From Asparagopsis taxiformis (taxonomy: Eukaryota > Rhodophyta > Florideophyceae > Bonnemaisoniales > Bonnemaisoniaceae), in NCBI GenBank assembly GCA_030407315.1, contig JALQPE010001693.1, forward strand, positions 23,994 to 87,993: 64,000 nt of DNA. The letters run 5' to 3'. The stretch's first letter is position 1, and each line of letters starts with the position of its first letter. This document shows positions 23,759-34,709 of the stretch, one piece after another. The position numbers and the translations under genes were made by a program. The notes beneath the pieces are model-generated. The model searched no databases and had not been told where the DNA came from. It worked only from the letters and a program-made list of their open reading frames with translations.

Positions 23759-26382
23759 ATGGCGCAGCCACAACCCCGGCACGGGCTTGTCGAAACGTAC
23801 AGCGAAGATGGGCCGATGCATCCATCTGACAAGTACGGAAACGGAACCATTCTATGGGTTGATCCCGCTCGCGTTGTTTCAATTCCTGCTATCGCAGGGG
23901 CTAGCACCCCAGCCTCCGATGTCACATCCGTAGTGCATCTGGATTTCGAACGTCTCTATCTGTACGGTAGCATTGCGGACAATGGTGACGTAACCTTGGT
24001 GGGAGGCATGGACGTGTGCGAGGAGGTATGGTCGCGCCCCCGACGGAACACATCGAGATATTTACTTCGCATGAGCTACGAATCTATTACTACCAAACCA
24101 CATACGCTTGCCTCTATTCTCTTTCATCTCCTGGAGAGGGAAAGGATTATTCCGTTCTACGAAAGTGTAGCAATAGTCCCTCACATGCGAGACTGTTGGC
24201 ATGAAGCTGAGAAGAAAGAGGATCATGTGCCCCTTGCAGAACGTTCGCTCACAGCGTTTCGAAAGGCTGTGAGCAGTATGTACAAGTTTGACCTGCCAGC
24301 GAATGCTTCAATCGTTCTGGATAAATGGTTCTCGTATGCCTACCATCGTCACACCTTTAACATTGTGCAAGCAGTCCGAAACTTCACCATTTCTGCTGGT
24401 GAAGATGGTAGTGTAGATATAGACACACGGGTATGGGATCTATTCCTCACGAGCTGTGGGTTGCTGGATTTATCCGTATCCTTCTTTATTCCCGTGTTTG
24501 TCCATGAGCGTGATGAGCAATCAGCAGAGGATCCACTCAAAACCTCTCAGAGTCCTGGACCACCACTTCCAGTTCAGAAAGAGTTCTACACCGAGCATAA
24601 CTTCTCCCAGTCCGCGATTGGTCGAGATGCCTTCTCAAGACAATCACTAGCATGCCAATTCTTCGTTTCACAGACCCAGGAGCGCGCTTCGCATCAAAAT
24701 AGCTGGACAACTCCGAGACTTACCACAACTTTCGAGAGGGTTGTATTTCTCATGGCATTGATACAAATGGACCGAGACTGGAAGTTGCAGGCAGAATCCC
24801 GGCCACGCTCACGTACAAGAACGAGGTCTTCGAATAGACCCACGCCGCTTCTCAAGAAGGATAGTCCGTGGACTGCCCAGCGTCTTGGATATGGTATTCA
24901 TGTGATTCTGAAGTCATGGGATGTATTGGCAAAGTCGCTAGGGGCTACCAATACCGAGGAGCTCTTGCAACCGTACCTTCTGTACGACCAGAGAGTATTC
25001 ACGTACCACGTCCTGGACTCGGAAAATAGGGGCTTCGCACCGCTTCGAGAGCTGAAGACTTTGTTGCACGGCAGAGGAGCTGTTCGAAGAGTGCAGCACT
25101 CGGCAAGCATCTCGAGTGCGGCTGTCCATCGTACGCTGCTGCAAGATGCTCAGATGCGCCTCTGCGCAACGTCCTTCTGGGAGCACATAATGACGATCTG
25201 TCGGCACAAAGAATTGTTCGACCAAACCGTTTCTTCACCGCGAGCAATACCTTTCCTACAGGGCTTCCAGGCGTCGACGGGTTCCCCGGATGCTGGGAGG
25301 TTTACGACTATTCGGGCTCTGGGTATGGTTGAAAGGCAACTCACGGCATTCAGCCTCACAGAAGAGCCACAATCAACGCCCGACCCTAATGAGGAGCTGT
25401 TCGGAGACACTGAGAGAACAGCTTCTCCAGTACGGGATTCTCCGCCCGGCGGGAACGGAACAAGCCCGAATGCTAAACGCAGACGACTAGATGAAAGCCC
25501 TTCTGGTGCAGGAAGCTCGAGCAGGAATAGCGGTAACAGCGGTACCGCCGAAGCGGCCAGAGCTGATATAAAATCCATGCGTGCAGAAGATGAAGTGTTG
25601 ATTCCTCCAGAAATGGACAACATGAAAGGATCTGTCCTGCATACTTTCAACTGCAGCTTCAGAGACCTTTTGAAGAACTATGACGCTGTTGACAATCCTC
25701 GGAAGCCGCAAATCCGGGAAGGTGCTCAGTTGGTACTCACTGACCCGCCGTACAATACTAGGCGTATGTCCGGCAGAGGAAACTCTGGTTACGATGTCCT
25801 CCGTCAGGAAGAAATCGAAGACACGGTAGCTGAAATTTCCAAGGTGACGCGCAAGGGTGGTCATGTTCTCATATTCACATCTGCTGCTCTGTTCTACAAT
25901 TGGGTATACGAGCTTCGCAAAGTGAAATACTCTACGGGTAGTCCTATGTTCGCGGTTGATTCGCAGCCTATCGTCTGTACTCGGAGCCCCACCCATTTTA
26001 CTTCGCCTCCGTATAGGATTACGACCAGTTTGTTAAATATGGTCGAGCTGGTTGTACATGCTACGAAGCTGGGTAAGGGTAAACAAGGCTGGGGGATGGT
26101 GAACTACCGAAATGCAGGATACATCCCTTCTAGGTTCAAGGCTTGGACAAATGTCATCGACAACATCCCGCGCATCACAGCATCGGAGACAGTGGAATAT
26201 TTGGACAAGGACAAGAAAAAGGTTACGTTGCGCCCCGAGCAGAGGACCGTAGCTCTCATGCAAGAGCTCATTGGATGTTTCTCAAACCAGGGAGACTTGG
26301 TCGTGGACATGTTTGCTGGCACTTTCTCTACTGCAGTTGCATGCCTTACTATGCACCACGGTCAGTACAGGAGGTTTGTGGG
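23759..26382 (+). pseudogene. ParB-like/DNA methyltransferase protein A, 5' part (split by element B)
   Basis: The start MAQPQPRHGL is chosen because the upstream part of the open frame is CT-rich leader. The first ~100 residues align to the ParB-like domain of the protein at 30966-34433, but the DGxHR signature is degenerate (LVGGMDVCEEVW). The methyltransferase has catalytic DPPYNTRR at about residue 661, GGHVLIF after it, and the SAM-binding motif DMFAGTFSTAVAC at about residue 848. Motif IV precedes motif I, the permuted order of beta-class amino-methyltransferases (N6-adenine or N4-cytosine). The frame is open without a lesion until element B at 26383, and the sequence resumes in frame at 51366. 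A second interruption by the gypsy element at 51627 removes any SET domain from view. Confidence 0.85.
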
Positions 26383-26760
26383 CACTACGGTGTTGGGAAT
26401 GAAAAAAGACAGTAAATTTACTGTCTGAGACAGTAAAAATTACTGTCTGGCCAAGACAGTGCGCGGAGACAGTAAAATTTACTGTCTGGAAATTTCAGAA
26501 TACTGCTGCAGCAGTAAACTGGCACGAAATCTGGACAGTACCAAAAACAGTAAAATTTACTATCCAGAACAGTAAATTTTACTGTCTGGAAGTGTTGCCG
26601 CCAGACAGTATGTGCAGACAGTACATTTTACTGTCTGAGGCAGTACATTGTATTGTATTACTGCACTGTCTGGGGAAATCTGTAGACAGTAGTGTAGATA
26701 GCAAATTGTATTGTCTGCGGGTAGTACCGTGCATTGGTTGACAGCACTGTCTGGTGGAGT
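26383..26760. repeat. Left CACTA terminus and subterminal repeats of element B
   Basis: The 13-bp terminal repeat is followed by many copies of CAGACAGTAAA and TTTACTGTCTG, often as complete palindromes such as GACAGTAAATTTACTGTC at 26411. The spacing and density match transposase or TnpA binding arrays in CACTA elements. Confidence 0.9.
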
Positions 26761-27288
26761 GGACTTAGAGGAAATATGGAGCATAGTGTTAGTGTGAAGG
26801 TAAATATTGGAATGGTGTGTGGAATACGACTATAGTAATTGTGATGGTGCTTTACAGATAGTTGGGTGCGGGGAAGCTAGATGCTGAATAGGACGTTGTA
26901 GAAAGAAAGATAGGGAAGATTGAACATATCTCGTTTGTCTCACCGTAAGGAGAGAATGTACAGAGTAGCTATATTATGTTGAGTTTAGCATTTCAAATTA
27001 TACCTATCTATCTTTGCATTGAAAGTGTCGAGTAGGAGACGTCAGTCTGGTAGCGAGGTGTGGTATTCACAGGACGTGGGTGGTAGCAAAGGAAAGAATA
27101 CGCACCATCCACCACTAAATTATGAAAAATAACCGTTACGGAGCACCGAGAAGCATTATTATTATGTAGAGTAGAACAGGATGGATGCATCCACTGGAAT
27201 GATATTTGCTACAACACTGCTGTACTAAGCGTGACACCCTTCCTTCAAAGCACTTCTCCTTTTAGCAAACTCCAATTGCAAGTTCAAC
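26761..27288. other. Spacer before the coiled-coil gene
   Basis: AT-rich, no gene. It must contain the promoter of the gene starting at 27289; no motif recognised. Confidence 0.35.
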
Positions 27289-28815
27289 ATGAATCCCGAA
27301 ACCTCCGTGAGCATCGCTGCATTTTCCGAAATAACGCGTGAGGGCTTTTCGAACATCACTGCAGAGCTGAAAGCCCTGAGTGATAAAATGGATGCCGTCG
27401 AGAAGAGCACCATTCAATTACGCGAGACTCTCGGAAATGTCGCCAAGACTGTCTCCATGCTAAACACCGATATGCAGGAGGTCAAGGGCATCGTCGATGG
27501 GCTTCTGAGCCAGGGACAAGGACATCCGAAGAAGATCGCCTCTGAGAAGGACAGGGAACGTCTCCGCATTGCGCAGGATGCGGAGAAATCGTTCACGTTC
27601 GAAATGGTGTGTGCTGTGCTGTGTGCTGTTGTTCCAACGTACACGAAGGCAATGGTGGATAAGAGGGATAGGCATTTCAACGGATGCGAGCTAATCAATA
27701 CGCTGATGTTCGCCAGGCAGAGCAATGAGCGAAAGGATGTGTTCAATAGGACGCTTGCCGGCCGGAACCACATTGAATTGCGCTGCCAAGTTGTGACCTC
27801 TTTAATCAAGAATACGTGTCAAAACAATTCTTTCAGACAGGGAGGAGACCGTTCCAGCTCCAATGGAACGTCGGAAGGTATCGAACGGTGGAGGGCGCGG
27901 GGGTATGTGACTACCGGGACCATTGAGGAGACAATTCGCGGAACGGACTCTGCTCGCATGGATGGAATGCATGGGACGTCCGAGGCAAGTGATGGGGCCG
28001 CTCGAAAGCAGAAGCGAAGAAAGGTTGGTGACAATGGGCCGTTGCACAGAAAGGAGGTAGGCATCACTGTGACGAAATCGGCACTCACGGCAGTGACCGG
28101 GTTTATGAACAAGTCCAGAGATCATGTGCGAAACCGGTTCATCCGAGATCTTGGATTCGTTCTATACAGTGGGTTTCAAGGTTCAGTCCGCATGGAGCAT
28201 CATTTGCACGACGGTGGGCTGGACATTGAGTCAGTTCCAAGTCTGTACTCGGCGCAGAGGAAAATGAATGCAGCGGAGCGCGCAGCAATGGATGACAAGA
28301 ATATGAAGATTCTTCGCGACTTCATTGCTGTGCGAAAAGAAATGGTATTCAAAGTCGAGTACGAAGTTCAAATAATTGGAGAACCGGACAAGAGGTTTGT
28401 GACTAGGAGGATCAATTTAGTAGAGGTTGCACTGAACTTTGCAGTCGCCTACACGCAATGTTCTGATAAGAACATGTTCCTGCGACGTTCAGAATACTCC
28501 TTGCAATTCATCTACATACTTGCATACGGGTTCCGAACGATTTTGAAATTTCAAAGTGGAGCAGAGGTGGGAGGAGCGCAAATCCGGGAAATCAATGAAG
28601 CAGTGAAACTGCTTCTTCCCGGGGAGCGGGTGAGTAGTCGTTTTATGAATGAGGAGGTTTTGACTATATCGCGTGATAGATATGAAGAACTGAATGTAGA
28701 CGATGGAGGGGACTCAGTGCTGGAGGAGAGCTTCAGGTCTATGGAAGAGGACGGAGGAGATGAAGAATATGTGAAGGTATTTGTCGATGATGAAATCGAG
28801 AATGAAGGGGAGTAG
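27289..28815 (+). CDS. Coiled-coil nuclear-type protein of unknown function
   Basis: 508 residues from the ATG at 27289, no interruption. The N-terminal ~80 residues have a heptad pattern (ITREGFSNITAELKALSDKM ... AKTVSMLNTDMQEVKGIVDG) typical of a coiled coil. A basic cluster (KQKRRK) near residue 243 could be a nuclear signal. The C-terminus is strongly acidic (DDGGDS ... FVDDEIENEGE). I recognise no catalytic motif or named family. It is the left-most gene of element B, reads inward from the terminus, and has no copy visible in element A. By position it could be an accessory transposition or DNA-binding factor comparable to TnpA, but this is inference only. Confidence 0.7.
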   Translation: MNPETSVSIAAFSEITREGFSNITAELKALSDKMDAVEKSTIQLRETLGNVAKTVSMLNTDMQEVKGIVDGLLSQGQGHPKKIASEKDRERLRIAQDAEKSFTFEMVCAVLCAVVPTYTKAMVDKRDRHFNGCELINTLMFARQSNERKDVFNRTLAGRNHIELRCQVVTSLIKNTCQNNSFRQGGDRSSSNGTSEGIERWRARGYVTTGTIEETIRGTDSARMDGMHGTSEASDGAARKQKRRKVGDNGPLHRKEVGITVTKSALTAVTGFMNKSRDHVRNRFIRDLGFVLYSGFQGSVRMEHHLHDGGLDIESVPSLYSAQRKMNAAERAAMDDKNMKILRDFIAVRKEMVFKVEYEVQIIGEPDKRFVTRRINLVEVALNFAVAYTQCSDKNMFLRRSEYSLQFIYILAYGFRTILKFQSGAEVGGAQIREINEAVKLLLPGERVSSRFMNEEVLTISRDRYEELNVDDGGDSVLEESFRSMEEDGGDEEYVKVFVDDEIENEGE

Positions 28816-29090
28816 TATCGGATGAAACCGGTTTCGGTATAGTAGACGAAGAATGAAGAAATAAAATTTCTGTTGAGTTGAATTTTGTAATAGATGGAAG
28901 GAGATAGATACGAGACATCAGGAAACCAGTCAGACGATAGTGTCAAGTCGAAGGAATAGCGCAGAGACAGGTAGTGGAATAGTCGAAGTAGGAAGGGGCG
29001 AGGGTATCCGTCTTTACTAGAAATTGATGGCCACAGGAGCTCTAGAATGAAATACCCAGGAACAGGATAACTACGGATAGATGTACTTTA

Positions 29091-30452
29091 TTATTTTTGC
29101 TCAGGACTGCAGTTGGCAGGTGGAGGAGAGGGAGGGTGGTTAGTGGCTGAATCCGCATTGAAGCCAAGACGAGAGATAGCCTCATAGCCAATGTCTTCAA
29201 GCTCCTGGCATGTAGTAGTACCACTGAAAATACAGCAAGGTAAGCGTAGATGTAGTGTACCAAACGTCTCTGCGGTTGATAGAGGCTGGAAAGTGCTGTA
29301 ACAAGCTCGGCGCTGAATACGTCTCCACAGTAACGAAAACGTTGCTCCATAGGTAACAGTAGCCTTATCACGTAGGTGGAAAGAGTCCACGATGCTAGAC
29401 TGTGATAGTTGGCTAAGACATAGGGGATGTAAAAATGTATTGTTGACATGGTCAAACTCGTAGGAGTCTCTGCAAAGAACTGTCATACGTTGGTCTGGGC
29501 TGGACAGGACGTAAGCAGATGAGCCGACGAGAAATGCGGAAGAAGGAGCACCATGAGAGCAATCAACGTCGACTAGATTTCCTAAAATTCGGACAATCGA
29601 TGAGCTGCCTCCATCGCGTTCCGCCCTGCTCTTCACCAATATTTTCTGGAACCCGTGTTGCGAGGTACCTATGGAGTCACATAGTGCCTGAAAGGTGGGG
29701 AAAATGATGGAAAGATCCGACTCATTTCCAGAGGGAAAGGTGATGTCCTCAAAGGACGGCTGGAAGAGAACGTCACGATTCTCTTTCGCCTTGCATTGAA
29801 TGGCAATAGTGCGGAATTGAGCAAGGGAGCAGTCAGCCTGTACTCTGATTTCTTCTTGCGATGTTTGTCGCATTCCCCTGGAGTGCTCGGATTTTGTCAT
29901 CCGGAGGGAGAGGGGCTTGTCCGTGTACACACCAAGCTTCTGAAACAGAATGCTACATACAGTCAGAGCAGAGGAGGTCATGGAGCTGTTGGAATCGAAT
30001 GGAGGGGGAAGAGGATGTTTGGCAGCTGACTCCAGCTTTTCCAATCTTGCCAGCATTTCTGCTATGGTCTTCTTCATTTGATCCGCAGTGCAATCTTGAA
30101 GGATGCCGCGGTGGCGGTGGCGAGTGTGGTCAATGCCGTAGTCCGGGTCTCTCTCTGCTGGGGATGCAGGTGAGTCCATACTGCGAAGCTCACCACTTCG
30201 CCACGGGAGAACCCTTCCGGAATCCTTGTCGACGAGCTCGTTACGATCTGAAATCTTGACTTGAGAAAGGGTAGAGTCGAAACCATATTCAGCTTTGTAT
30301 TCGAGCAATGCATGGAGGAATGGGTCTGTTTCAGTCTTGACCTGAGTAATTTCCTTGACGATTGCAGACCACCACACAATTTTTCGTTTCCTCCCAAACG
30401 GCCGAAGTTCCCATTGAACTTCTATAACGTCGTTTGGAGCGAGAGGAAGCAT
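29091..30452 (-). CDS. Protein with N-terminal SH3/Tudor-like barrel
   Basis: 453 residues, start ATG at 30452. Residues about 8-75 (DVIEVQWELRPFGRKRKIVW, WSAIVKEI, LLEYKAEYGF) have the spaced tryptophans and alternating hydrophobic pattern of a Tudor/Agenet/PWWP-type beta barrel, a fold that commonly reads methylated histones or binds nucleic acid. A short coiled coil follows (MKKTIAEMLARLEKLESAAK, near residues 124-143). The C-terminal two thirds has no recognised motif and ends proline-rich. It is divergently arranged with the ParB-MTase-SET gene, 513 bp apart, suggesting a shared promoter and linked function. The reader role is a weak structural inference. Confidence 0.65.
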   Translation of the reverse strand: MLPLAPNDVIEVQWELRPFGRKRKIVWWSAIVKEITQVKTETDPFLHALLEYKAEYGFDSTLSQVKISDRNELVDKDSGRVLPWRSGELRSMDSPASPAERDPDYGIDHTRHRHRGILQDCTADQMKKTIAEMLARLEKLESAAKHPLPPPFDSNSSMTSSALTVCSILFQKLGVYTDKPLSLRMTKSEHSRGMRQTSQEEIRVQADCSLAQFRTIAIQCKAKENRDVLFQPSFEDITFPSGNESDLSIIFPTFQALCDSIGTSQHGFQKILVKSRAERDGGSSSIVRILGNLVDVDCSHGAPSSAFLVGSSAYVLSSPDQRMTVLCRDSYEFDHVNNTFLHPLCLSQLSQSSIVDSFHLRDKATVTYGATFSLLWRRIQRRACYSTFQPLSTAETFGTLHLRLPCCIFSGTTTCQELEDIGYEAISRLGFNADSATNHPPSPPPANCSPEQK

Positions 30453-30965
30453 GTTGGGATAGCTATGGGATAGAATTGTTGTATTAGTGAAAGCCTAACC
30501 GTTACCTTCTGCTAAAGAGTAGTATATACTAGGAGGATTGGAAAGGTCGAGAAGAGATGTTTAGGTGGTGTAGAAATAGAATGGACAATTGACAAAATTG
30601 ACACGTCAGTGTGGATGATGTCTGCCATGAACTGATTGCAGCATAAAATTTGATGTGAATAATCGTTCTAGAAGTGAATGTCGGATGCATACGATTGGAC
30701 TACAAAGATACGTTTAGAGATGTTACGGGGCCCAATAAATTGCATGGAAAAATATTTTGAGTATTACTTTAGTATTACATTGATTATTGAGCTAACAGTC
30801 GATGTAGTTATCTTGTAAAGGTTCGGACAGGGGTGGAAAGGAAACAGCCACCGAAGTGCTACCACTCGCTGACACTTTGTTTTAAACAACCAACTTCTGC
30901 TTTGCGCCACCCTGGTCAAGCAGCAACCAACTATCCCTTTCTTAAAAACTCTACCTTTGTTCGCC
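30453..30965. promoter_or_regulatory. Divergent intergenic region between SH3-like and MTase-SET genes
   Basis: 513 bp between two start codons on opposite strands, so promoters for both genes must lie here. It is AT-rich in the middle and pyrimidine-rich (CAACTATCCCTTTC) just before the plus-strand start. No specific element identified. Confidence 0.45.
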
Positions 30966-33900
30966 ATGGAAGGAACGTTCCACAATCACGGTGAAAAGCA
31001 CGACGGATGGGTGTTCATCGACCCCAATCAAGTCAGCAAATTCGTATCGATTCGCGATGTTGATGCAAGTCATGTGGAAGCGCTCATGGAGAGCATTCGC
31101 AACAGCGGTTATGACACAGCTCATCCCGTGACTGGCAGGTTTCGAGAAGGCGTTCTGGAGATATTGGATGGAGCGCACCGCTGCATGGCAATTGTACGTG
31201 GAATGGAGAAGGGCGTCTTTCCTCCTGGCGTTACGATTCCTATGCGAGAAGAGTCTATCGTGGCGGACACCAACAGCAGTACTGCTGTTGTGCTGGACCG
31301 TGTGAGAGCGACGACATCCAACGACATTGCAGGCCTGCAAAGGCGCATGATGTTTGTTGAGTATCTGATGATCGCCGTTGATCTCAGAGACGAGTACTGG
31401 GTCCAAAACGGAAAGGACAAGTACGCTCACATTTCGTCTGTGAGGATGGCTGATGTGTTGGGCTGGATCAAATCCTGCGATCCAAGCGGCCAAATTGCTT
31501 CAAGCCTGAGTGGTAAACCGCAGTACAGCTCATGCATGTCTATCCTGGCTGTGCTTCGGCCGTATCACCGAGCAGAAGATTCGAGTGCGATTGATTTGCG
31601 TCTGTGGCAAATGTTTTGTCATGCATGGGGACTCAATGCAGAGATGGGTGATTCTCCGAGGATGGTTGAGTTTCCGAAACAGGTGGGGGTGACTAGTTCT
31701 CGTGCCGTCGAAATGTTTGGCAAGACACCCCGCGGAGAATTGTCCTCTCCACTGAACCGCGAACTGCTTTCGAGCAGGTACTTTCTGGACGGCGCTACAT
31801 CCGACATGCAAGATTCTTTGCAGGCTAGCCAGAAGCGGTTCAGGAGGCTGATGGTTATGATGTGCCAGTGTATCTTGGCTATTCGCAGTAAGGAGATGGG
31901 CAGTGTGCCATCTAGGCGGGCCAGAGCCACATCCGGGGCCATTGGTGGTGGTGGAATGGTTGGAATTGCAACATCCAGTGCGCAAGCCAACCAGCTTGGA
32001 TTTGTTGTCGACCGTGTGTTAGCTGCATGGGATACCGGGGCAAGAGTGTTGGGGTATGAGGATGTTGAATCGATGTGCTGGCCGTTCATGGTATTCGATC
32101 CCGCGAGCCTTTGCTTCAGGTCACTCCCGAATCGGTCTGATGGCTGTGCGGTCGAGGAGCATCGGAAAAACCTGACCATTGTCCCGAAAACTGTAGACAG
32201 TGAAAACGGGTTCTGTGCCGACCTTCCAGTGGCTGTGGATGCAAGGCTGCGATCATTGACAAGCGCCTTCCTGCTGTCGATACGCCAATGTGTCACTGAG
32301 GTGAATGTGTTCGCCGAGCGTGGTCAGCTGATGCAGAGACTTCGAGCCTTGCTTTTCGACACTCCTGACAAGTTCGGATTGAACTCGTTCATGCGAGCCA
32401 AGTTGAACACGTCTCATGCCCTGGATGGTCAGAGGAGGCTGAAGGCTTGGTTATTGCGAACCCGAGAGCAACGAAAGCTTCCTCTGACCATGGATGAGTT
32501 GCACAGTCTTGAGGATACGCCCGAGCCTGGCATCCTTGAAGGTGCACCTGCGCAGATGGAAATATCCGCAGCAGTGCCAAACAATGGCAGCGAGGATATA
32601 GAAGAGGATAGTCTGGAGCCACAGAGGAAGAAGGCTAGGCTGGAGCGCGGTGGTGGAGAGGACGATAATGCGGCGGTTGCTAGCGAAACAGCAACAAGAG
32701 AAGGTGCGGCCGAGGATGACGCTATGGAGGTTGACACTGTATCGCCTACAGAAGCACCGCTCGTTGACGTCGGAAAGGAAACCAAGCCAGAATATGTCAC
32801 CAAGCTGGAAGCTGTGATGGGGCGTTACATTCACACTGTGAATTGTGACGCCACTGATGTAGCCAAAGAGGTGGAGGACAAAATTAGTTTCCTGGAAGAT
32901 GGCGTGTTGGAGGACAGTGTTCAGCTTGTGCTCACTGATCCTCCATTCAACACGAGGCGGGAAGGCGGCAGAGAAAACTCGGAGTACGATATTCTGGAGC
33001 CGGAAGAGTTGGCGAGTGTTGCGTGTGAAATAGTTCGAGTTCTTCGGCCTGGCGGTCATGCTCTAATCTATTCCAGCGTGCGCCAACTCGTGGCATGGAT
33101 GGATGCAATCAGAAATGCCGAGCCTGGCAAGATGATTGTGGACAGTGTTCCAGTCGTGCTATCTCGCCGACCACACAGCTTTACGTCCAATCCATCGACG
33201 AAAACGTGCACACTGCATAATATGCACGATTTCGTTATCCATGCGTATAAGCGGGGGAAGGGTATGGCTGCATACGATATGGTGGATTACAGGTTGCACA
33301 ATCCGGACATATCGAGGCACCCTGGGTTCACCAACGCGATTGACAACGTTCCGAGGTTGTCGGCTGGTGAAGCTCAATACGATGGGCAGAACAACCGACT
33401 GCGCCATGAGCAGAAGGCGTTGACCACTCTTCGTGAGCTTCTGGAACGATTTTCGAAGCAGAACGATATCGTGATGGATTTCTTCTCGGGAACATACAGC
33501 ACAGCCATAGCGTGTATGACGTTGAGGGATGGTACGTATCGTCGGTTCATTGGGTGTGAGAAGGAAAAAAGGTGCCACGATGCATCGCAGGAGTGGATAC
33601 TGCATGCTTTCGTCAGTGAGGTGAAAGCCGGGCGATATGGGGGGATCTTGCAGCGTGAGGTGGAGAGTATTCTTGGGGACGAGTCGGTACCGGTCACAGG
33701 AAAAGCTCCAAGGCTTCGTCAGAAGCACATCTCAGATGCACCAGAAGGTTTACCTGCTGTGACAGCATTGCCGAACCATCTGCTTGTGTTCGTTGCGTCA
33801 ATGAAGAAGGACGGGTCTATGCTTCACAGATTGAGCGGGGTGCCTATGGACCAGTGGCCGGCCGAGGACATGCACTCGTTTTGGAGCATAGACCCGGACG

Positions 33901-34433
33901 CGATTCTGGCTGCTGATGCCGCATTCTACGGTGTCTATGTTTCGCAATCGGAGGTAAGAGGTGGTGGGTTTGGCGTATTCGCGGCGAAGAAACTGAAGAA
34001 GGGGACGGTCATTGGCTGGTACAACGGGACGATTTTCTATGCGAAGATTCGAGACTCGGAACCGCAGAGATCAGTGATGTACGGCCCGGAAGGATTTGGG
34101 TGCACAGGAGAGAGGTTCCAGGACTACAACATGGAATTGGAAACCACGTACATAGGGAGGGGTGCACCTGTTCGGAAGGTTTGGCTCGTTCCAGCGGTCT
34201 ATAATTGTACCAGCTACCTCAATGATTGTCGGGTCATTGACGGAACGGAGAAAGCGACCGAGGTGAGTCGAACACAGTCAGCCGAGTTTCGACAAGGCGA
34301 TGCCATAGACAAACCGGACTTTGCTTCAAATATCAAGAATCCCCATGCTGTCAAGGTCGTTCTGACCAGAGACGTTGAAGCTGATGAGGAGATATTTGCT
34401 GACTATGGTAGAAAATATTGGCCAGCTAACTGA
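30966..34433 (+). CDS. ParB-like / beta-class DNA methyltransferase / SET tridomain protein
   Basis: About 1,155 residues, uninterrupted; the ATG at 30966 (MEGTFHNHG) is preferred over an in-frame TTG. Domain 1 (about 15-75) is ParB/Srx-like with ILDGAHRCMAI. A long helical region follows, then an acidic/basic linker. Domain 2 is an amino-methyltransferase: DPPFNTRR near residue 658, GGHALIY, and the SAM motif DFFSGTYSTAIAC near 837. This permuted order is typical of beta-class N6A/N4C enzymes. Domain 3 (about 989-1155) is a SET domain: GGGFGVFAAKKLKKGTVIGW, TSYLNDCR in the substrate/SAM pocket, and AVKVVLTRDVEADEEIFADY followed by GRKYW. The protein could methylate both DNA and a protein lysine. 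A homologue lies in element A. I do not know this combination as a described family. Confidence 0.9.
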   Translation: MEGTFHNHGEKHDGWVFIDPNQVSKFVSIRDVDASHVEALMESIRNSGYDTAHPVTGRFREGVLEILDGAHRCMAIVRGMEKGVFPPGVTIPMREESIVADTNSSTAVVLDRVRATTSNDIAGLQRRMMFVEYLMIAVDLRDEYWVQNGKDKYAHISSVRMADVLGWIKSCDPSGQIASSLSGKPQYSSCMSILAVLRPYHRAEDSSAIDLRLWQMFCHAWGLNAEMGDSPRMVEFPKQVGVTSSRAVEMFGKTPRGELSSPLNRELLSSRYFLDGATSDMQDSLQASQKRFRRLMVMMCQCILAIRSKEMGSVPSRRARATSGAIGGGGMVGIATSSAQANQLGFVVDRVLAAWDTGARVLGYEDVESMCWPFMVFDPASLCFRSLPNRSDGCAVEEHRKNLTIVPKTVDSENGFCADLPVAVDARLRSLTSAFLLSIRQCVTEVNVFAERGQLMQRLRALLFDTPDKFGLNSFMRAKLNTSHALDGQRRLKAWLLRTREQRKLPLTMDELHSLEDTPEPGILEGAPAQMEISAAVPNNGSEDIEEDSLEPQRKKARLERGGGEDDNAAVASETATREGAAEDDAMEVDTVSPTEAPLVDVGKETKPEYVTKLEAVMGRYIHTVNCDATDVAKEVEDKISFLEDGVLEDSVQLVLTDPPFNTRREGGRENSEYDILEPEELASVACEIVRVLRPGGHALIYSSVRQLVAWMDAIRNAEPGKMIVDSVPVVLSRRPHSFTSNPSTKTCTLHNMHDFVIHAYKRGKGMAAYDMVDYRLHNPDISRHPGFTNAIDNVPRLSAGEAQYDGQNNRLRHEQKALTTLRELLERFSKQNDIVMDFFSGTYSTAIACMTLRDGTYRRFIGCEKEKRCHDASQEWILHAFVSEVKAGRYGGILQREVESILGDESVPVTGKAPRLRQKHISDAPEGLPAVTALPNHLLVFVASMKKDGSMLHRLSGVPMDQWPAEDMHSFWSIDPDAILAADAAFYGVYVSQSEVRGGGFGVFAAKKLKKGTVIGWYNGTIFYAKIRDSEPQRSVMYGPEGFGCTGERFQDYNMELETTYIGRGAPVRKVWLVPAVYNCTSYLNDCRVIDGTEKATEVSRTQSAEFRQGDAIDKPDFASNIKNPHAVKVVLTRDVEADEEIFADYGRKYWPAN

Positions 34434-34709
34434 GCTACTTTGATAGATTTGAGTAAACACGCATTGGCAGAGACAATAGACTGTGCATCATCTTGCAAGA
34501 GCGCTAGATATTATAGACTAGACTACAACAATCGTGACATGACTGCAGGAAGGCATCTGCGGCCTGGAGTGCAAACTATCCACTTTTCTACTGCTTTACC
34601 TATGGATACGAAAAGGAGAGAAACTAGAAAGATGTGAGTGAGAAATTGTGTAGCAACGCAGCATGTAGAACACCAGTAAGAGAGCGATGTAGGAGAAGCA
34701 GTCACCCCA
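34434..34709. other. 3' flank of the MTase-SET gene
   Basis: Short AT-rich interval before the first foldback; presumably holds the polyadenylation signal. Nothing specific seen. Confidence 0.3.

Noticed and set aside
30966..34433. Bacterial contamination or horizontal bacterial island because of ParB and DNA methyltransferase domains
   Set aside because: The domains are fused to a eukaryotic-type SET domain, recur within CACTA termini, and sit among eukaryotic retroelements with no bacterial gene organisation.
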